DNA of 64,000 nt from Cunninghamia lanceolata (GCA_027924645.1 BSBN01000763.1:3720001-3784000); one strand, 5' to 3'; shown: positions 23,118 through 35,900, counted from the first letter of the stretch. Notes: generated by a model from the letters alone, not told the origin. A program made the numbers and translations.

Positions 23118-24300
23118 AAGGTTGCAATCCATCAGGTGTTTTATCTCACAGTTAGCAAATAAATGTCAACCATTTTAACACTTGCTCCGAAAGGATGTCT
23201 CATTTCAATGGAATTATAAGTGTCAAGTAGCATTTGATCAGCTCAAAGAGTATCTAGCTACACCTCCTGTATTGGTTCCACCAGTTGCTGATAAACCTTT
23301 GATATTATACATCTCAACTACAACTTCAGCCCTAGAGGCCTTGCTAGCACAACATGATGAAACAGGAAAAGAGCATGCAATTTACTATATTAGTAGAACC
23401 TTGGTGGGATATGAACTCAATTATTCACCGATGGAAAGAGCTTGTTTAGCAGTAGTGTTCGCCTCCCAAAAGTTGCGGCATTACATGTTGAACCAACACA
23501 CAATTCTTATAGCTAAAATTGGTCCCTTGAAGTATCTACTAGCAAAAGAAGCTCTTACAGGCAGACTAGCTAAATGGGTCATGATCCTTAGTGAATTTGA
23601 CATTGAGTATGTGGATCGTAAAGCAATCAAAGGACAAGCTCTAGCAGATCAACTAGCAGAAGCACCCATGCAAGATACACACCCGATGGTAGCAGACTTT
23701 CCAGATGAAAATCTCTTCACTCTTTCCAACTCAATAATGTGGAAGTTGTACTTTGATGGTTCCTACACACAACATGGATCAGGGGCCAGCATCTTGTTCA
23801 TCACACCTCAAAATGACTACATTCCAAAGTTATATCGGCTTGCATTCCCTTGCACCAACAACATCGCCGAGTATGAAGCACTCCTCATAGGTCTCAATAC
23901 AATAGTTCAATGGGACATCACAGAATTACAAGTATATGGAGACTCACAGTTAGTCATTCGCCAAGTCATAGATGAGTACCAAACAAATGAAGAAAAGTTG
24001 GTCCCCTACAAGCAACTAGTGGATGCCTACAAACCACATTTTTCTAGCATCACATTTGAGCAAATTCCAAGAGAGCATAACAAAGCTGTAGATTCTATGG
24101 CTTCTGTAGGGTCACTGATTGACATGCCTGCAAATACACAGAAGTGTGAATTCTTGATCGAGCAATTATTGATACCAGCTGTCAATGTTCCTGTTACTGA
24201 AATCATCTGCGAACTTGTTGGTCCCAATTCCCCATGGTACGAAGATATCTATGAATACCTCAAGAACAAAACCTTTCCCCCTGACCTATCATCCACCTAA
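23118..24300 (+). pseudogene. G1 reverse transcriptase end, RNase H and archaeal-type RNase H
   Basis: It continues the reverse transcriptase after Copia-2. The RNase H related to the gypsy enzyme runs from about 23220 to 23660 (ERACLAVVFASQKLRHYM); its first catalytic Asp is not evident, where ISTTTSALEALLA stands. A second, archaeal-type RNase H follows at about 23740-24110. Its four catalytic acids look intact: Asp in LYFDGSY, Glu in AEYEALLIGL, Asp in YGDSQLV and Asp in HNKAVDSMA. A degenerate first domain followed by an intact second is the mark of the plant Tat group. RNase H removes template RNA during reverse transcription. The frame is open from 23182 to 24300. Confidence 0.9.
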
Positions 24301-25490
24301 TGCAAAACCTTTATCCGTCGATCCTCCCATTACATCATTCTGGGTGATACACTATATCACCAGAGTCTTGATGGTATCCTCTTACGATGTCTTAATGTGA
24401 AAGAAGCCGAAGCTATCTTACGAGACATACATGAAGGTGTCTGTGGTACACATTCTACCGGTCCTAATCTTGCTAAGAAGATACTCAGAACAGGTTATTA
24501 CTGGCCTACAATAGAGCAAGATGCTGCACAGTTTGCTAAGAAGTGTCTACAATGCCAGCAGCATGGAGATTTGATTCACACACCGGTTCATGAATTACAA
24601 CCTGTGACAACTCCATGGCCTTTTTCTCAATGGGGTCTCGACCTCATAGGACAAATCCACCCTTCCTCCTCCAATGGCCATAAGTTTATCATTACCACCA
24701 CTAAGTATTTCACGAAGTGGGTGGAAGCCATTCCTATGACCTATATCACCGGTAAGCAAATAGCCAAGTTTATCCTAAACTACCTTATATGCCGGTATGG
24801 TATTCCCCAAGCCATTGTCACTGATAATGGGAGACCATTCAAGAACCAAGATGTCCATGCCTTATGCACACAATACATATCCAACATCACTTTTCAACTC
24901 CCTACTATCCGCAGAGTAACGGCCAAGCTGAGGCTTCCAATAAAACCATTCTCAAAATCCTCAAGAAAATAGTCAATGAAGCTAGTCATGATTGGCACTT
25001 GCAACTCAAACCCGTCCTATGGGCCTACCACACTAGTATCAGAACACCAACTGGTGCCACACCTTATGCCTTGGTCTATGGCTCTGAAGCCATCCTACCT
25101 ATAGAGGTCAAGATCCCATCCCTCAGAATATCCATGCAGGACCTGATTGGCGGAGATGAGTATCGCACTTCCAGATTAGCTGAGCTTGAACTACTAGATG
25201 AGAGGTGCCTTGCCGCACTTAATCATCTCCATGTCTATCAAAGCCACCTCCAGCGTAATTACAACAAAAAGATCAAAGAAATACAGTTTCAAGTTGGTGA
25301 TCTTGTACTTAAGGAGAATCAGAGAAATCAAGCAGATCGAGAAAAGAAGGGCAAGTTTGAGCCTAACTGGTTAGGTCCCTTTATTGTGACAGCAACATAT
25401 GGATTAAGAGCTTATACTTTAGCTACACCTAACGGCATTCCTCTGGATGAGCCACTTAACAGTGTCCATCATAAGAAGTTCTACACCTGA
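24301..25490 (+). pseudogene. G1 integrase, broken by one stop and one frameshift
   Basis: After a TAA at 24298 the frame continues into a Ty3/gypsy integrase, which inserts the DNA copy. The His/Cys zinc-binding region is near 24430-24570 (HEGVCGTHSTG and KKCLQCQQHG). The catalytic triad is visible: Asp in GLDLIGQ (about 24640), Asp in VTDNGRPF (about 24820) and Glu in NGQAEASNKT (about 24925). A frameshift near 24900 moves the last part to another frame. The C-terminal part has QVGDLVLK and LGPFIVTATYG, the usual DNA-binding fold. It ends at 25490 (HHKKFYT). No chromodomain is seen, consistent with Tat. Confidence 0.92.
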
Positions 25491-27769
25491 TCCTCAAAGT
25501 ATTCCAAAAAATAAAAATAAAAAATAAAAAATAAAAAAAACAAAACAAAAAAATCCAAAAAGATCCATCCTCTGGTGAAAACCTAGCAAACAGGTGCCTT
25601 GGATAAGTACCATAGTGAAAACCTGGCAAACAGGCGCTATGTGTAGAGTCAGCATCCATCATCTATCGAGTCCTGTTCGTTCCATGTCTAATTCATAGCG
25701 CACTTTCCATCCACCCATAATAAAACCATTAACTTTGTTTGCATTTCCATCTCCCTATCTAGTAAAGCTTGGAAATTTGTCAATGTCCCTCGTCGTCATC
25801 CCACATCTTGATTTGTGTCAACAGTTTGCACTGTCTAGTCCTAGGTCACAACTCTCTAGGTCTTCTTCGTCAGTCATCCATGCAATTTCCTCTACCAGAA
25901 TGGGGGAAACTCTTTCCTTAACTTAGGTCTAGGATTGGTTCCTTGTTCGCGGTTCACACGCGCTCTTCAATCTTTTCTCATTGCTGTAGATAGCATCCTT
26001 TAATGGACACATCACTCCTACGATAAGGTTGTTATCTTCTCAACACTTTTTCCTACATCATCACACAACCAGAACTACATATTATCATCCTCTCAATCTT
26101 AAGGTACCTTAATCCCATGGATATGGGTATGTAGGCAGTCTGGAATATGAAGGAAGTATCCAGTACTCAGTTACATAAGATCCCCTCCTTTCACCTTGAC
26201 TCATTCATCACTCTATCCAGAACTACATATTTATCATTTTCATCTTTCATCATCATGTGCCTTGATCCCGTGGATACAGGGTATGTAGGTAGTCTGGAAT
26301 ACGAAGGATGTATCCAGTACTCAGGCACACACAATTCATCATTCTCCACCCGTTTCAATCCATTAGCGTGTCACCTTTCTGGTCTTCCGTTTATCAAAAT
26401 CTATTTCGCCTCGACTTGACTAAACTCAAGCAGCAAGCTAGTGCATCCTTTCAAAGCAAAATTTCTTCGCAAACCTGAAGCAAAGCAGCTTCCTTCCAGA
26501 GTCTTCTACTGTCCTGTATACCGATTGCCAACATCAGCTAAGTCCCGCTTAACCAAAGCACCAGATCCACAAGCTTGTCTTCTGCGAAGTGTTCCATTGT
26601 CAAGACCAACACACGCGTCTCCTACGACATGTGGCATTTCCTGCAGCGAGACATTGTCTTTTTAGGTAGATAACACCCTTTAACGGACATAGAGTTCCTA
26701 CAATAAGGTTGTTATCTTTCCTATCCAATCTATCCTGAGCAACCTCTTTGGTAAGAGAATATGTTGGATGTATGTTTTCTTTGTAAGTCAGTCAATTTAC
26801 TTTATGGTTTATCATTTGTTCCTTTATCCATTACCTACTCAAGGCTACCTTGGTTTATCTATAATCGTGGTATGTTATGATATAGTACGGATTGGGGGCA
26901 TAGTCATTGCTTTTTGTGTGCCGTGTTTGAGGAATGATCTTTAGTATCTTTTTTAGTAGCATATTTATCTTGTGTGTGTTATGACCTAGCATCTTACATA
27001 TTAATAATTCTTCTTGCATTTACATGTATTGAAGTTTATTCTATGTTCAAGACTATGGCTTATTCACATATTCCAACAAGGTTATATAATGTCTAAGGGA
27101 TCTAAGTTCAAACTGCTTGCTTGTAGAGTCAACGTCCACGCACTCGGATATTACTGCACCTTGGTCTCTTATACCTTGGTGGCAAACTATCCACGTGCTA
27201 TATCAAAAATAAGGATTGCTCTTTATATACAAATGTGAAACCATTGCAACAAGCTCATTCATCCATTCCCACAACCTTTATATCATTTTCATTGTAGTGA
27301 TCGATCAACAGTATCTATCTCCCATCCCCTCCTATTCTTCTCTCTAGTGCATATCTGCAAAACCCACATGTCAGATATCACTAGTCATCACATCTATATC
27401 ATCATACATCTCTATCATCATACATCTATAAGCATCATATAAGCAACATATGTCATCACATGAATCCATAATCATACATACATATCATCACATCCATGAC
27501 ATCAAGGAATGCATACACAAAAGCATGAACAATAGTGAGCCGAAGAGATCATCATATATCTCATATAAAGGTCATCATAATACAAAATGTCTGTGTCTAC
27601 ATAAAAAATTCATATACATTACATATAGTACATCAAGGCTATCAAGAGCCCGCAAAATATACATCGGGATGCACGTAGGCATCTGTCCAAAATGATACAA
27701 ATGGTACAATGTACAAGTGTCCATCGTGATACAAGTATGGTACAAATATGATACAATATACATGTGCAT
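25491..27769 (+). other. G1 3' untranslated region with conserved motifs
   Basis: No protein gene. An A-rich tract (25505-25560) is followed by two copies of GAAAACCTGGCAAACAGG-type sequence (25574-25598 and 25614-25637), separated by TTGGATAAGTACCAT. A second motif, running from CCTTGATCC through GGTATGTAGGCAGTCTGG to CAGTACTCAG, occurs twice (about 26105-26170 and 26257-26330). Both motifs recur in the same relative place in G2. The later part (about 27280-27760) is rich in CATCATACAT-like words. Confidence 0.75.
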
Positions 27770-30471
27770 GCCCTAGCGGGTAGAGCTGCCCTCCTGCTGT
27801 GGCCTCTGTCCTCCACCTGTACTCGGTGCAGGTCCCCCGGATGGTCCCCCTGTTGGTCCTCCTCCCCTTGGCATTGTGACTGGTCCTCTAATTGAGGATA
27901 GTGACTATCCGGTCCTGCGGGACCCAGATGCTCCAGACCTGCTCCTCTCTCGATAGTTGGGTGCCTGTTGTGCTATTGGCATCACACCCACATAAAGACC
28001 TCTATAATACTCTACCTCTCTCCCTGCAGATACTAGCTCTCCCTACACCCAGACGAGCACACTGTATAAGGTCCTCTGATCGGCACCCAGTGCGTGGCGT
28101 GCCTCATCTCTCTCCCATCTAACTCTGTGAAGTGTGGCCTCTGCTGTCAGTCGCAACTGTGCCTCTGCATCCCTCTCCCACATAGTCTGGGATAGCTACC
28201 CATCATCCCCTGCCGATGCGGGTGCTGCCGGTGCCTGGGCTTGTAGTGCTGCCTACGCCGTAGCCTGTACCTGTGCCTGCACTTGGGCTTGTACCTGTGC
28301 CTGCATGCCTACCTGTAAGTGTACCAAGGCTGTCTGTGCTAGGTCTGCCACCTATGTCTGCACCTATGCTAGGGCCTCAGCCTGTCTCACCTCCACCCTA
28401 GCTGCATCCCTGTCTCTCCTCAGCCATACCATATGGAGCTCTAATCAAGTCCTCCGAGCTGTCTCCTCCTGTACTAAATGCCCAGCTCTCTCCAAATCTG
28501 TCTCTACCGCTGGCTCCTCCTCCACCGCCATCTCTACGTCTGTCTGCTGGCCGCTGGTCTCTCCCACTACCTGCTATCTGGCCGCTCTAGCCTGGCATTT
28601 GATCCTGGCCTCTGCACCTGGGACCAATACCTCCCCCACTGCCCCTGCCACACCTGGTGTAGTCAATCTAACTGGCCTGTGTCTGTCAGTACCTATCATA
28701 CTCTGGCAGCGTCCCTGGGTCTGCCAGTCTTGTGTTCCAATCCCATCTCACAGGGATAAGTCCCCGTACCTCTGCCAATGCTATAGCCACTAGAATCTCT
28801 GCATCCCAGTCTCCACCCTCCCACTGCATCCTGGCATGTGTCGCCTCCCCCATTGGTAGTCCCTGTGGTAGCCCAAACTGCCTAAGTACCTGCTCTAGTA
28901 GGTACCTCTCTATCGCATCTGTCCATCTCTTGAACAGATACCGAGCCTATCTACAGTACATCAGCTGCTCGTGCTCATCCTCCCACTCCTCACACAGTAA
29001 CCATGGCCTCCATACAAAAAGGTCCATCTCATTGATCTACCGCCTCCAATGGCTAACAGATCCCAATCTCTGATGTGTAATCACTCGCTCATACAAAAAT
29101 GCATACGACTCTCCCCTCCCCCGCTGGTGCTGTGTCATAGGTCTGATCACAGGGATATGCTCCCATGCCCACACCTGTAGAAGTGTCACCCCTACTAAGA
29201 GACTCTTGCCTCTCCTATACATGTAGTGATGCATGTCTCGGTATAACTGTCGCAGCACACATGGACCCCATGCGTACTGTCTGCCATGTGTGAACATCCT
29301 AGATAATACTATGCCCCATCCAACTAATAGTCCCCTCGATCTCCTATCTAGACACAGGAAGCTGCCAATCAGTGACACCACTATCCATCTGATCCTGTCG
29401 TAGAGTCTCGGGACATCTGCCCATCAAATCTCCCCATCATCTATCCTTAGGTCATCTGTGCAAAAGACCTCTACCATGCCTACCTCTCCCCGTGCTGGGT
29501 CAAAGTCCAGTCTCTCCCCATTAATCTGAATCTGCAGGATGCGATATACATCCTCCAAAGTCACGTAGCCTCCCTTGTCGAAAAGTGAAATGAGCCTGTC
29601 TCACTATGAAACCTCTCTACCACTGTTGTCACTATGGTGAGATTCACCCTAATGTGTGTCAAATGTGCAACGTGCCATAATCCCGCGTACTCTAAGAACG
29701 CGTCCTCCTCCCATGTCAGCTGTACAACCTCATGTGCTATCGAGTGGTGTCGCTCTTGCAACATTAGTGGTGACAATATACTCTGCATCCACAACAAACC
29801 ACTTGTCAGTTCTTTTTTATCATATCCCCTAACGCCTATCTACTTCTATTCTATCCAACCCCCTTTTTAGCTAGGGTAGTCAACCCTTCGGTCAACCTTG
29901 ACTAGATTCCTCTTCTCTGCCAACCAAAAGTGCTTTGTTTCACACAAAGGCGTTGTCCTGTTCTGCCAACAGCGCCATACTGCCTATACAGTAGCGTTGA
30001 GCTCTCTTCTACCAACCATGACTTGATTTACAAGCGCACCCCACTCTACTGCCAAAAGCGCCTACCTGTCCTACCAAAAGTGACCTGATTTCTTCTTTCC
30101 CCTCCCTATAGTGCTACGGCATCCTACCAAATGTGCTACACTGTCTACCCAAAAGTGTTGTGACATACTGCCAAAAGTGCTGTGGCGCGAACCCCTAAAG
30201 CCAATCGCGCTACGTTTTTACCAAACACGTTGCACTTACCTACCAACCGCACTGCGGCGTGCCAAAAGCGCTCTAACCGACTACCACTAGTGCCGCGATA
30301 CCCTAAAGTGCTTTTGGCTAACCTGAACACCCTACCTAGACCTAGCCCTAATCTGCCCTACAATGACAAATGAAAGTTAGGTTTTTGAGCACTTACCGCT
30401 GTCGGAGCTCCTGCTGGCCTCCTGTACGTCTGCACTAGCTCCGCCTGATGCTTGTGTGCTGGAATCGGCAT
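27770..30471 (-). pseudogene. Antisense plant mobile domain (PMD) gene carried by G1
   Basis: Opposite to gag-pol, between integrase and the 3' LTR. A probable first exon starts at ATG 30471 (MPIPAHKHQAELVQTYRR) and ends in a consensus donor GCG|GTAAGT at 30397/30396. The likely acceptor is TGGATGCAG at 29783, and both sides are phase 0. Exon 2 encodes a PMD (aminotransferase-like) protein: FLEYAGLWHVAHLTHIRVN, then VVERFHSETGSFHF, LLQVWAWEHIPVIRP, RYLFKRW and VLRQFGLPQGLP. A Gln/Ala-rich tail with QAQVQAQVQAQVQ lies near 28260-28310. A 1-base loss near 29563 and several stops break it. PMD proteins act in plant gene silencing and also occur in transposons; the role here is unknown. The tail end is not fixed. 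Confidence 0.82.
29920..30330 (-). repeat. Degenerate array of CACTTTTGGTA units (reverse of the 5' array)
   Basis: More than a dozen words like TACCAAAAGTGC and TGCCAAAAGCGC on the plus strand, about 20-25 bases apart. Reverse-complemented they read GCACTTTTGGTA, the core of the array at 10275-10475. The array lies in the predicted intron of the PMD gene. Confidence 0.75.
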
Positions 30472-30588
30472 CTCTCCTCGCTGTCAGCTCCTGCCACTCA
30501 ATTCTCTCTCAACCTAAGCTTGGAGGCCCTACTCTCTAAATTTAGAAGCTCTTAGGGTGCAAATGAGGATTGTGGTCCCCATGGGTCC

Positions 30589-30596
30589 TATTTATA
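30589..30596 (-). promoter_or_regulatory. TATA box for the antisense PMD gene
   Basis: The minus strand reads GCTATAAATAGGACC. A start site about 30 bases downstream would lie near 30560, giving a leader of about 90 bases. The first ATG after that is the one at 30471. Confidence 0.7.
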
Positions 30597-30820
30597 GCTT
30601 CCCTCCCTCATTTTTCTTTTTCCCACGCCAGTCTGCTTTTCCTCCTACTTTGTTGCGCACTTGTCTAGTCGAGCATCAACACTATTCCTCTGTCACTTCC
30701 CTATCTTCCCGCTCGAGGGGGCATACGCTGGGGCAACTACTTACACTAGGGCAACAATAAATTGTATCACATCTTCAACAATTATTTTCTTTGACACAAT
30801 GCTACAAATGACATTGCATC

Positions 30821-30834
30821 AAAGAGGGGCAAAA
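30821..30834 (+). other. G1 polypurine tract
   Basis: AAAGAGGGGCAAAA immediately precedes the 3' LTR. The identical 14 bases precede the G2 3' LTR. Confidence 0.9.
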
Positions 30835-31958
30835 TGTATACACCCTAAAATGACCAAGTCGTCACACTACTCGCATTTCGTCATCTGTCTAATCACTGGT
30901 ATCTCAATGTTAATTAAATAATCTAATTATTTAATTAATTTCACCAAATTCCTCTAAATCACATACTTTCGACATTAATTAAATAAATTCTCTTTATTTA
31001 ATTAATTAAATTAAATTCCTCTATGATTCTTCCACAATTAAATAATTTTAATTATTTAATTAATTCATCACAAGTTCCCTCTTATCTGTAATTAAATAAT
31101 TCCACATTATTTAATTAAATCAATTATTCTTTTAAATTTAAATAAATCATGCAAATTTATTTAAATTATCTCAATCCTCTAAAAATAAATAAAATAAAAT
31201 ATTTTATTTATAATCTTCATATTCCTCTAATCTTGCACAAACAATTAAATAAATTTATTTATTTAATTTGTTTTATCCTCTAAAAATAAATAAAATGAAA
31301 TATTTTATTTATAATCTTCTATTCCTCAATCATGCACAGTCAAATTAAATAAATTTATTTATTTAATTTCATTTATCTTCCAATTCCTCTTAAAATATCT
31401 TGTTAACTCATGTGCACAATCAGTCTTATTTTTAGAACTCTAAAAAAGGCAAAAATTACAAGTTGAGTTATCTATTCAATCAATCTTGTTTTCATCATAT
31501 TTTACTAAAAATATCTTGGTGGATTGACACATGTCATGTGCACATTCATCATGGTTATTTGGTTTATCTCCTCCATTGATTCTTCTGAATTATTTGGACT
31601 GTTGATCGATCTCTATTGAAACCTATATAAACCCCCCTCATCTCCTTCATTAAGCCTCTCTTCGATCACTTATTCTCAGGCATACTTAATAGCTCTTTGA
31701 GCATACATCACATCGATTGAGCAACTTCATGATCTTTTGACATTGATCTTTTGAGCACTACACTTGCTTGTTGCAACTATGGTTTCGCAGCAATATTGAG
31801 CAATCCACATTCAATCCAAAGGGAACAATACAAATCTCGGTAAAAGCTTTCATGTTTCTTTGATTATTATTAATGGATTTTATTTAGATCGGTTCTCTTT
31901 ATGTTATTGGGTTTTTGATTTGTTTAGTTTAATTTAAATCAATTTTTCCTCATACACA
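30835..31958 (+). repeat. G1 3' LTR
   Basis: 1,124 bp, TGTATACACC to CATACACA. It is shorter than the 5' LTR mainly by one deletion of about 55 bp. The TATA box is at 31624-31631. The duplication TTAAC follows at 31959-31963. Confidence 0.92.
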
Positions 31959-31963
31959 TTAAC

Positions 31964-32981
31964 AGTTGGGTTAAATTCTTTAATTAGAAAACCTAACTCG
32001 ACGAGATCAATTTAACTACATCATAATTTATTAAATTTCAATATTCTTTTTAATCATGATGGGGCAATTTAGTTAACAAAATTAAATTAAACAATGTTTT
32101 AAACTCGACTCGGAAACCTAGTAAACTTTTTAAACGAAGTTAGTGAAACCTGTTTCCGAGATCTGATCTACCAAGAAATTAGGAATAATGTAAATGATGC
32201 AGAGATAACTCTGATTGATCGAAAACGTGAAGGAGAACAAATTGATTGAGCTTTGTTGAAAAACATTTAAAATTATAGAAAACGTGAAGGAGAACAAATT
32301 GATTGAGCTTTGTTGAAAAACATTTAAAATTATAGAAAATGTGAAGGAGAACAAATTGATTGGACTTTTTTGAAAAATGTTTAATTAACTTATTCAATTG
32401 ATCTACAATTTAACTAGTGAGACGTAGGTAATTTAACACCAATCAGTAAACCTTTCGATCAAATTAGTTTTAGTACAATAAACCCTACTCACGCTCGTGA
32501 GGCATTATGCTGCCAAATTTTTCTAGAATTTAGGGTTTAGCTAGGTTAGTGAAGTTCAACCTTGTTGGGAATATAATATTATTTTTTGCCAAGTATCGTC
32601 ATTTGATTTTTGTATTTTATCATCCTCTCATGCACTTGATTTTGATTATTGGTTTTGAGTTATGTCAAAACCCTTTCATTCATATAGGATAACTTAGGGT
32701 TTCAAATGTTGATCCTAACCCTATTGGCGAAGTTAACCACGTCACATTGACCCCCTAGTTGGCCTTCATTGTGATTGGTATGCGCACGTGAATGCATTAA
32801 CCAGCATTCAACTGTATTGTTTACGCCTTAAGTGTATGCCACCGAGCATGTTTACGCATGAGAGGGGGTTTCTAGGGAAGCATGGAATTTTTTTTGATAT
32901 TTTGTGTCATGACCACATGACAAATTTGGACATGACACGTGTGATGCATGTCATGACCGCATGGGAAATGTGGGCATGATA
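31964..32981 (+). mobile_element. LTR-A copy 1, right part
   Basis: It resumes LTR-A copy 1 after G1. Its last ~150 bases align with 43340-43479 in copy 2: both read GCATG-(t)ACGCATG, then CATGACCACATGACA-like words, ending GGGCATGATA here and GGGCATGACA there. The duplication GATCT follows at 32982. No gene is seen. Confidence 0.75.
32221..32383. repeat. 57-bp tandem repeat, about 2.8 copies
   Basis: A unit containing GTGAAGGAGAACAAATTGAT repeats three times. The first two units are nearly identical and the third is diverged and truncated. Two overlapping minus-strand frames here are products of the repeat. Confidence 0.92.
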
Positions 32982-32986
32982 GATCT

Positions 32987-35900
32987 ATACATTTTTTTAT
33001 AAGTCTTGGGTGATTCATAAGTTTTGCTCAACTTGCAGCCAATCACCATGGGAGTACATATCTGTTTAGAGTCTTCTATCCCAAACTTCTTTAACAAATC
33101 TTTTACATACTTAGACTGAGATATGAAGATTCCTTTACCTGATTGATTGATTTGTAGACCCAGAAAGAAATTCATCTCACCAAACATAGACATCTCAAAC
33201 TCTTTCTGCATTTCACCAGCAAATTTCATACACATACCTTCATTTCCACCAAAGACGATATCATCAACAAAGATGTCAACAATCAAAATTTGATCATGAT
33301 TAATCTTTAAATAAAGATTACTGTTAGTAGTGCCTTTATTGAATCCTAACTGCAATAAGTAGTTATCCAATCTTGCATACCATGCCCTAGGAGCTTGCTT
33401 GAGTCCATATAATGCTTTCTTCAACCTGCATACCATATCACCTTGATTTGATAGTCGGAATCCTTTTGGTTACTTAATGTAGACTTCCTCATCTAACTCC
33501 CCATTCATGAATGCAGACTTCACATCCATCTAATACACTTTGAAATCTTTGTGAGCTGCAAATGCCAAAAACATTCTAATTTCTTCAATCCGATCTACTG
33601 GAGCAAAAGTCTCTTCAAAATCTATCCCTTCAATTTGCGAATATCCTTTGCACACAAGCCTTGCTTTATTCCTTACAACTTCTCCATTTTTATTTATCTT
33701 ATTCCTGAAGACCCATTTGGTTCCTATGATATTTTTGTCAGTAGGTCTAGGAACTAATTCCCAAGTTTCATTTTTCTCTATCTGCATTAGTTCTTCTTCC
33801 ATTGCCTTAACCCAATTTTCATCATTACAGGCTTCATTCACAGTTTTTAGTTCAACTATAGAGAGCAAATAGTAATTCACTTGTTCTTCTATAGCTCTTT
33901 TCCTTGTCATCACTCCTTTCTCTTTGTCACCAATAATTTGATCTTCAGAGTGATTGATTCTCACATACTTGGGAGTCTTAGCAATTTTTGGAGCCTTTTC
34001 TTCTTCATTTTGATTGTCTTCTTGTCTAACTTTTTCTTCATGAGTTATATCAGCGGGTTCATTTGACTCATTGCCACTCTAAACTGATGTTTTTCCTTTG
34101 CATTCATCCACTTTCACATTTGTGCTCTCCACAATCTTCTTCAACCTTTTGTTGTAGCACCAGTAGGCCTTACTCTTGGTAGAGTATCCAAAGAAGATTC
34201 CTTCATCACATCTTGCATCAAATTTTCCTAGGTCTTCATCTCTTCTGATGTAGCATTTGCTTCCAAAGACTTTGAAGTATCTTACTATTGAAATTCTTCC
34301 ATACCACAATTCATAGGTGGTTTTAATGTGATTACGTTTCACTTGAACTCTATTTTGAATGTAGACAATACTATGTATAGCTTCTTTCTAGAAGACTTCT
34401 AGCATGTCTCCTTCCTTCATCATTGTTCTGGAAGCTTCTTGAACTGTCTTGTTCTTCCTTTCCACAACTCTATTTTGCTAAGGATTTCTAGGTGTAGACA
34501 ACGGTCTTTATATTCCGTACTCTTCACAAAAAGTGTTGAATTCATTTGATGTGAACTCACCTCCTCTATCAGACCTCAAACATTTGATTTTAGTTCTATT
34601 TTATTTTCAACCATTTCTTTGAAGGATTTGAACTTCTCTAGGGCTTCTAATTTCTCTTAAAAAGGTAACCCAAGTCATTCTATAATAATCATCAATAAGC
34701 AACATGAAGTACCTGTCACCTTGCATACTTCTTATCCTTGTAGGACCACATAGATCTATATGAACTAGATCTAGCAAACTGATAAAATATTGCTCTTTAC
34801 TCCTGAAACTTGTTCTTGTTTTCTTCCCCAATTGACATTCCTTGCAAATAGTATTGGAGGGTTTCACAAGTTTTGGTAGATCTCTTATAGTCTGACCTGA
34901 ACTTATCTTTACCAGATTATCAAAACTTATATGACACAACCTTCTATGCCACAACCAACTTTCATCTGCTTGGGCTAATAAACAATAATCATTAGTTCCT
35001 CTTAATGATAGATGTTACCTCTGGTCTTCTTACCAGTAGCAATCATAGTTTTGGAGCTTTCCATTATCTTGCATCCATTGTCTTTGAATCTCAGATCATA
35101 ACCTTTGTCACACATCTGACCAACACTCAAAAGATTATGCTTTAAACCCTTCACATAGAGAACATTGTCAGTGTTATGCTTTCCATCAAATGAAATAGAT
35201 CCTTTTCCACAAATCTTACCAACTACATTGTCTCCAAACCTAACCAGTCCTCCATCATATTTTTCCAAACTTACAAACTTACTTTTGTCAAGGGTCATGT
35301 GATGTGAGCATCCACTATCAATAATCCATTCATCCTTATCTTTCTCAACTTGAACATCTAAAGCACTTTCTTCCATTGGTTTTTCTTCCTTCACATAACT
35401 AGTAGAATTAGTAGACACATGTTCTTCTTTAATAGCAATAAACAAGCATTCATTTGCACTAGTACTAGCATCATCAGATTCATCATTCGTCACACCTTCA
35501 TCATCAAAATCTCTAACATAGTAGCATTTCTTTGGAGCTCTAGACCTATTTTCAAATCTTTTTCTATTCCTTTGAATTCTTTCAAGACATCTGGAAGCAT
35601 AATGACCTACTTTACCACATGAGAAACATTTGAAAGGTAATTTTCCTTTGAACTTACCAGAACCTCTTTGCAGTCTATCAACAAAGTTAGCTTCAATTTC
35701 ATCAAGCTCATCATCAGGTTCTACCTTATACTTTTCTACTTTGGAGATCTTTTCTGAAGTACTGGCTTTGAAAGCAGTTTCTACTTTTGGTAGAGCATCA
35801 CCAAATTCTCTCATTTCAAAAGTAGTAATCGTACCAAGTAGTTGATCCTTATTAATCTTTTTCATAGTCATTATTTCTTCAATTGCAGCTACCTTGTGTG

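Larger units (their letters stand above)
6810..31958 (+). mobile_element. G1: complete Tat-type Ty3/gypsy element with nested Copia-2
   Basis: LTRs at 6810-7990 and 30835-31958 both begin TGTA-ACACC and end TACACA. The element is flanked by a perfect 5-bp duplication TTAAC (6805-6809 and 31959-31963). A primer site follows the 5' LTR and a polypurine tract precedes the 3' LTR. The interior order is leader, gag, protease, G-patch, reverse transcriptase, RNase H, archaeal-type RNase H, integrase, a long 3' region, and an antisense PMD gene. The two RNase H domains and the extra gene before the 3' LTR are features of the plant Tat group. Copia-2 (15989-23112) interrupts the reverse transcriptase. 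Without Copia-2 the element is about 18 kb. All frames are broken, so it is not autonomous now. Confidence 0.92.

Noticed and set aside
27014..27816. Small frames on both strands in the G1 3' region
   Set aside because: Low-complexity CATCAT-type sequence, no conserved motif; mostly untranslated region between integrase and the PMD gene.
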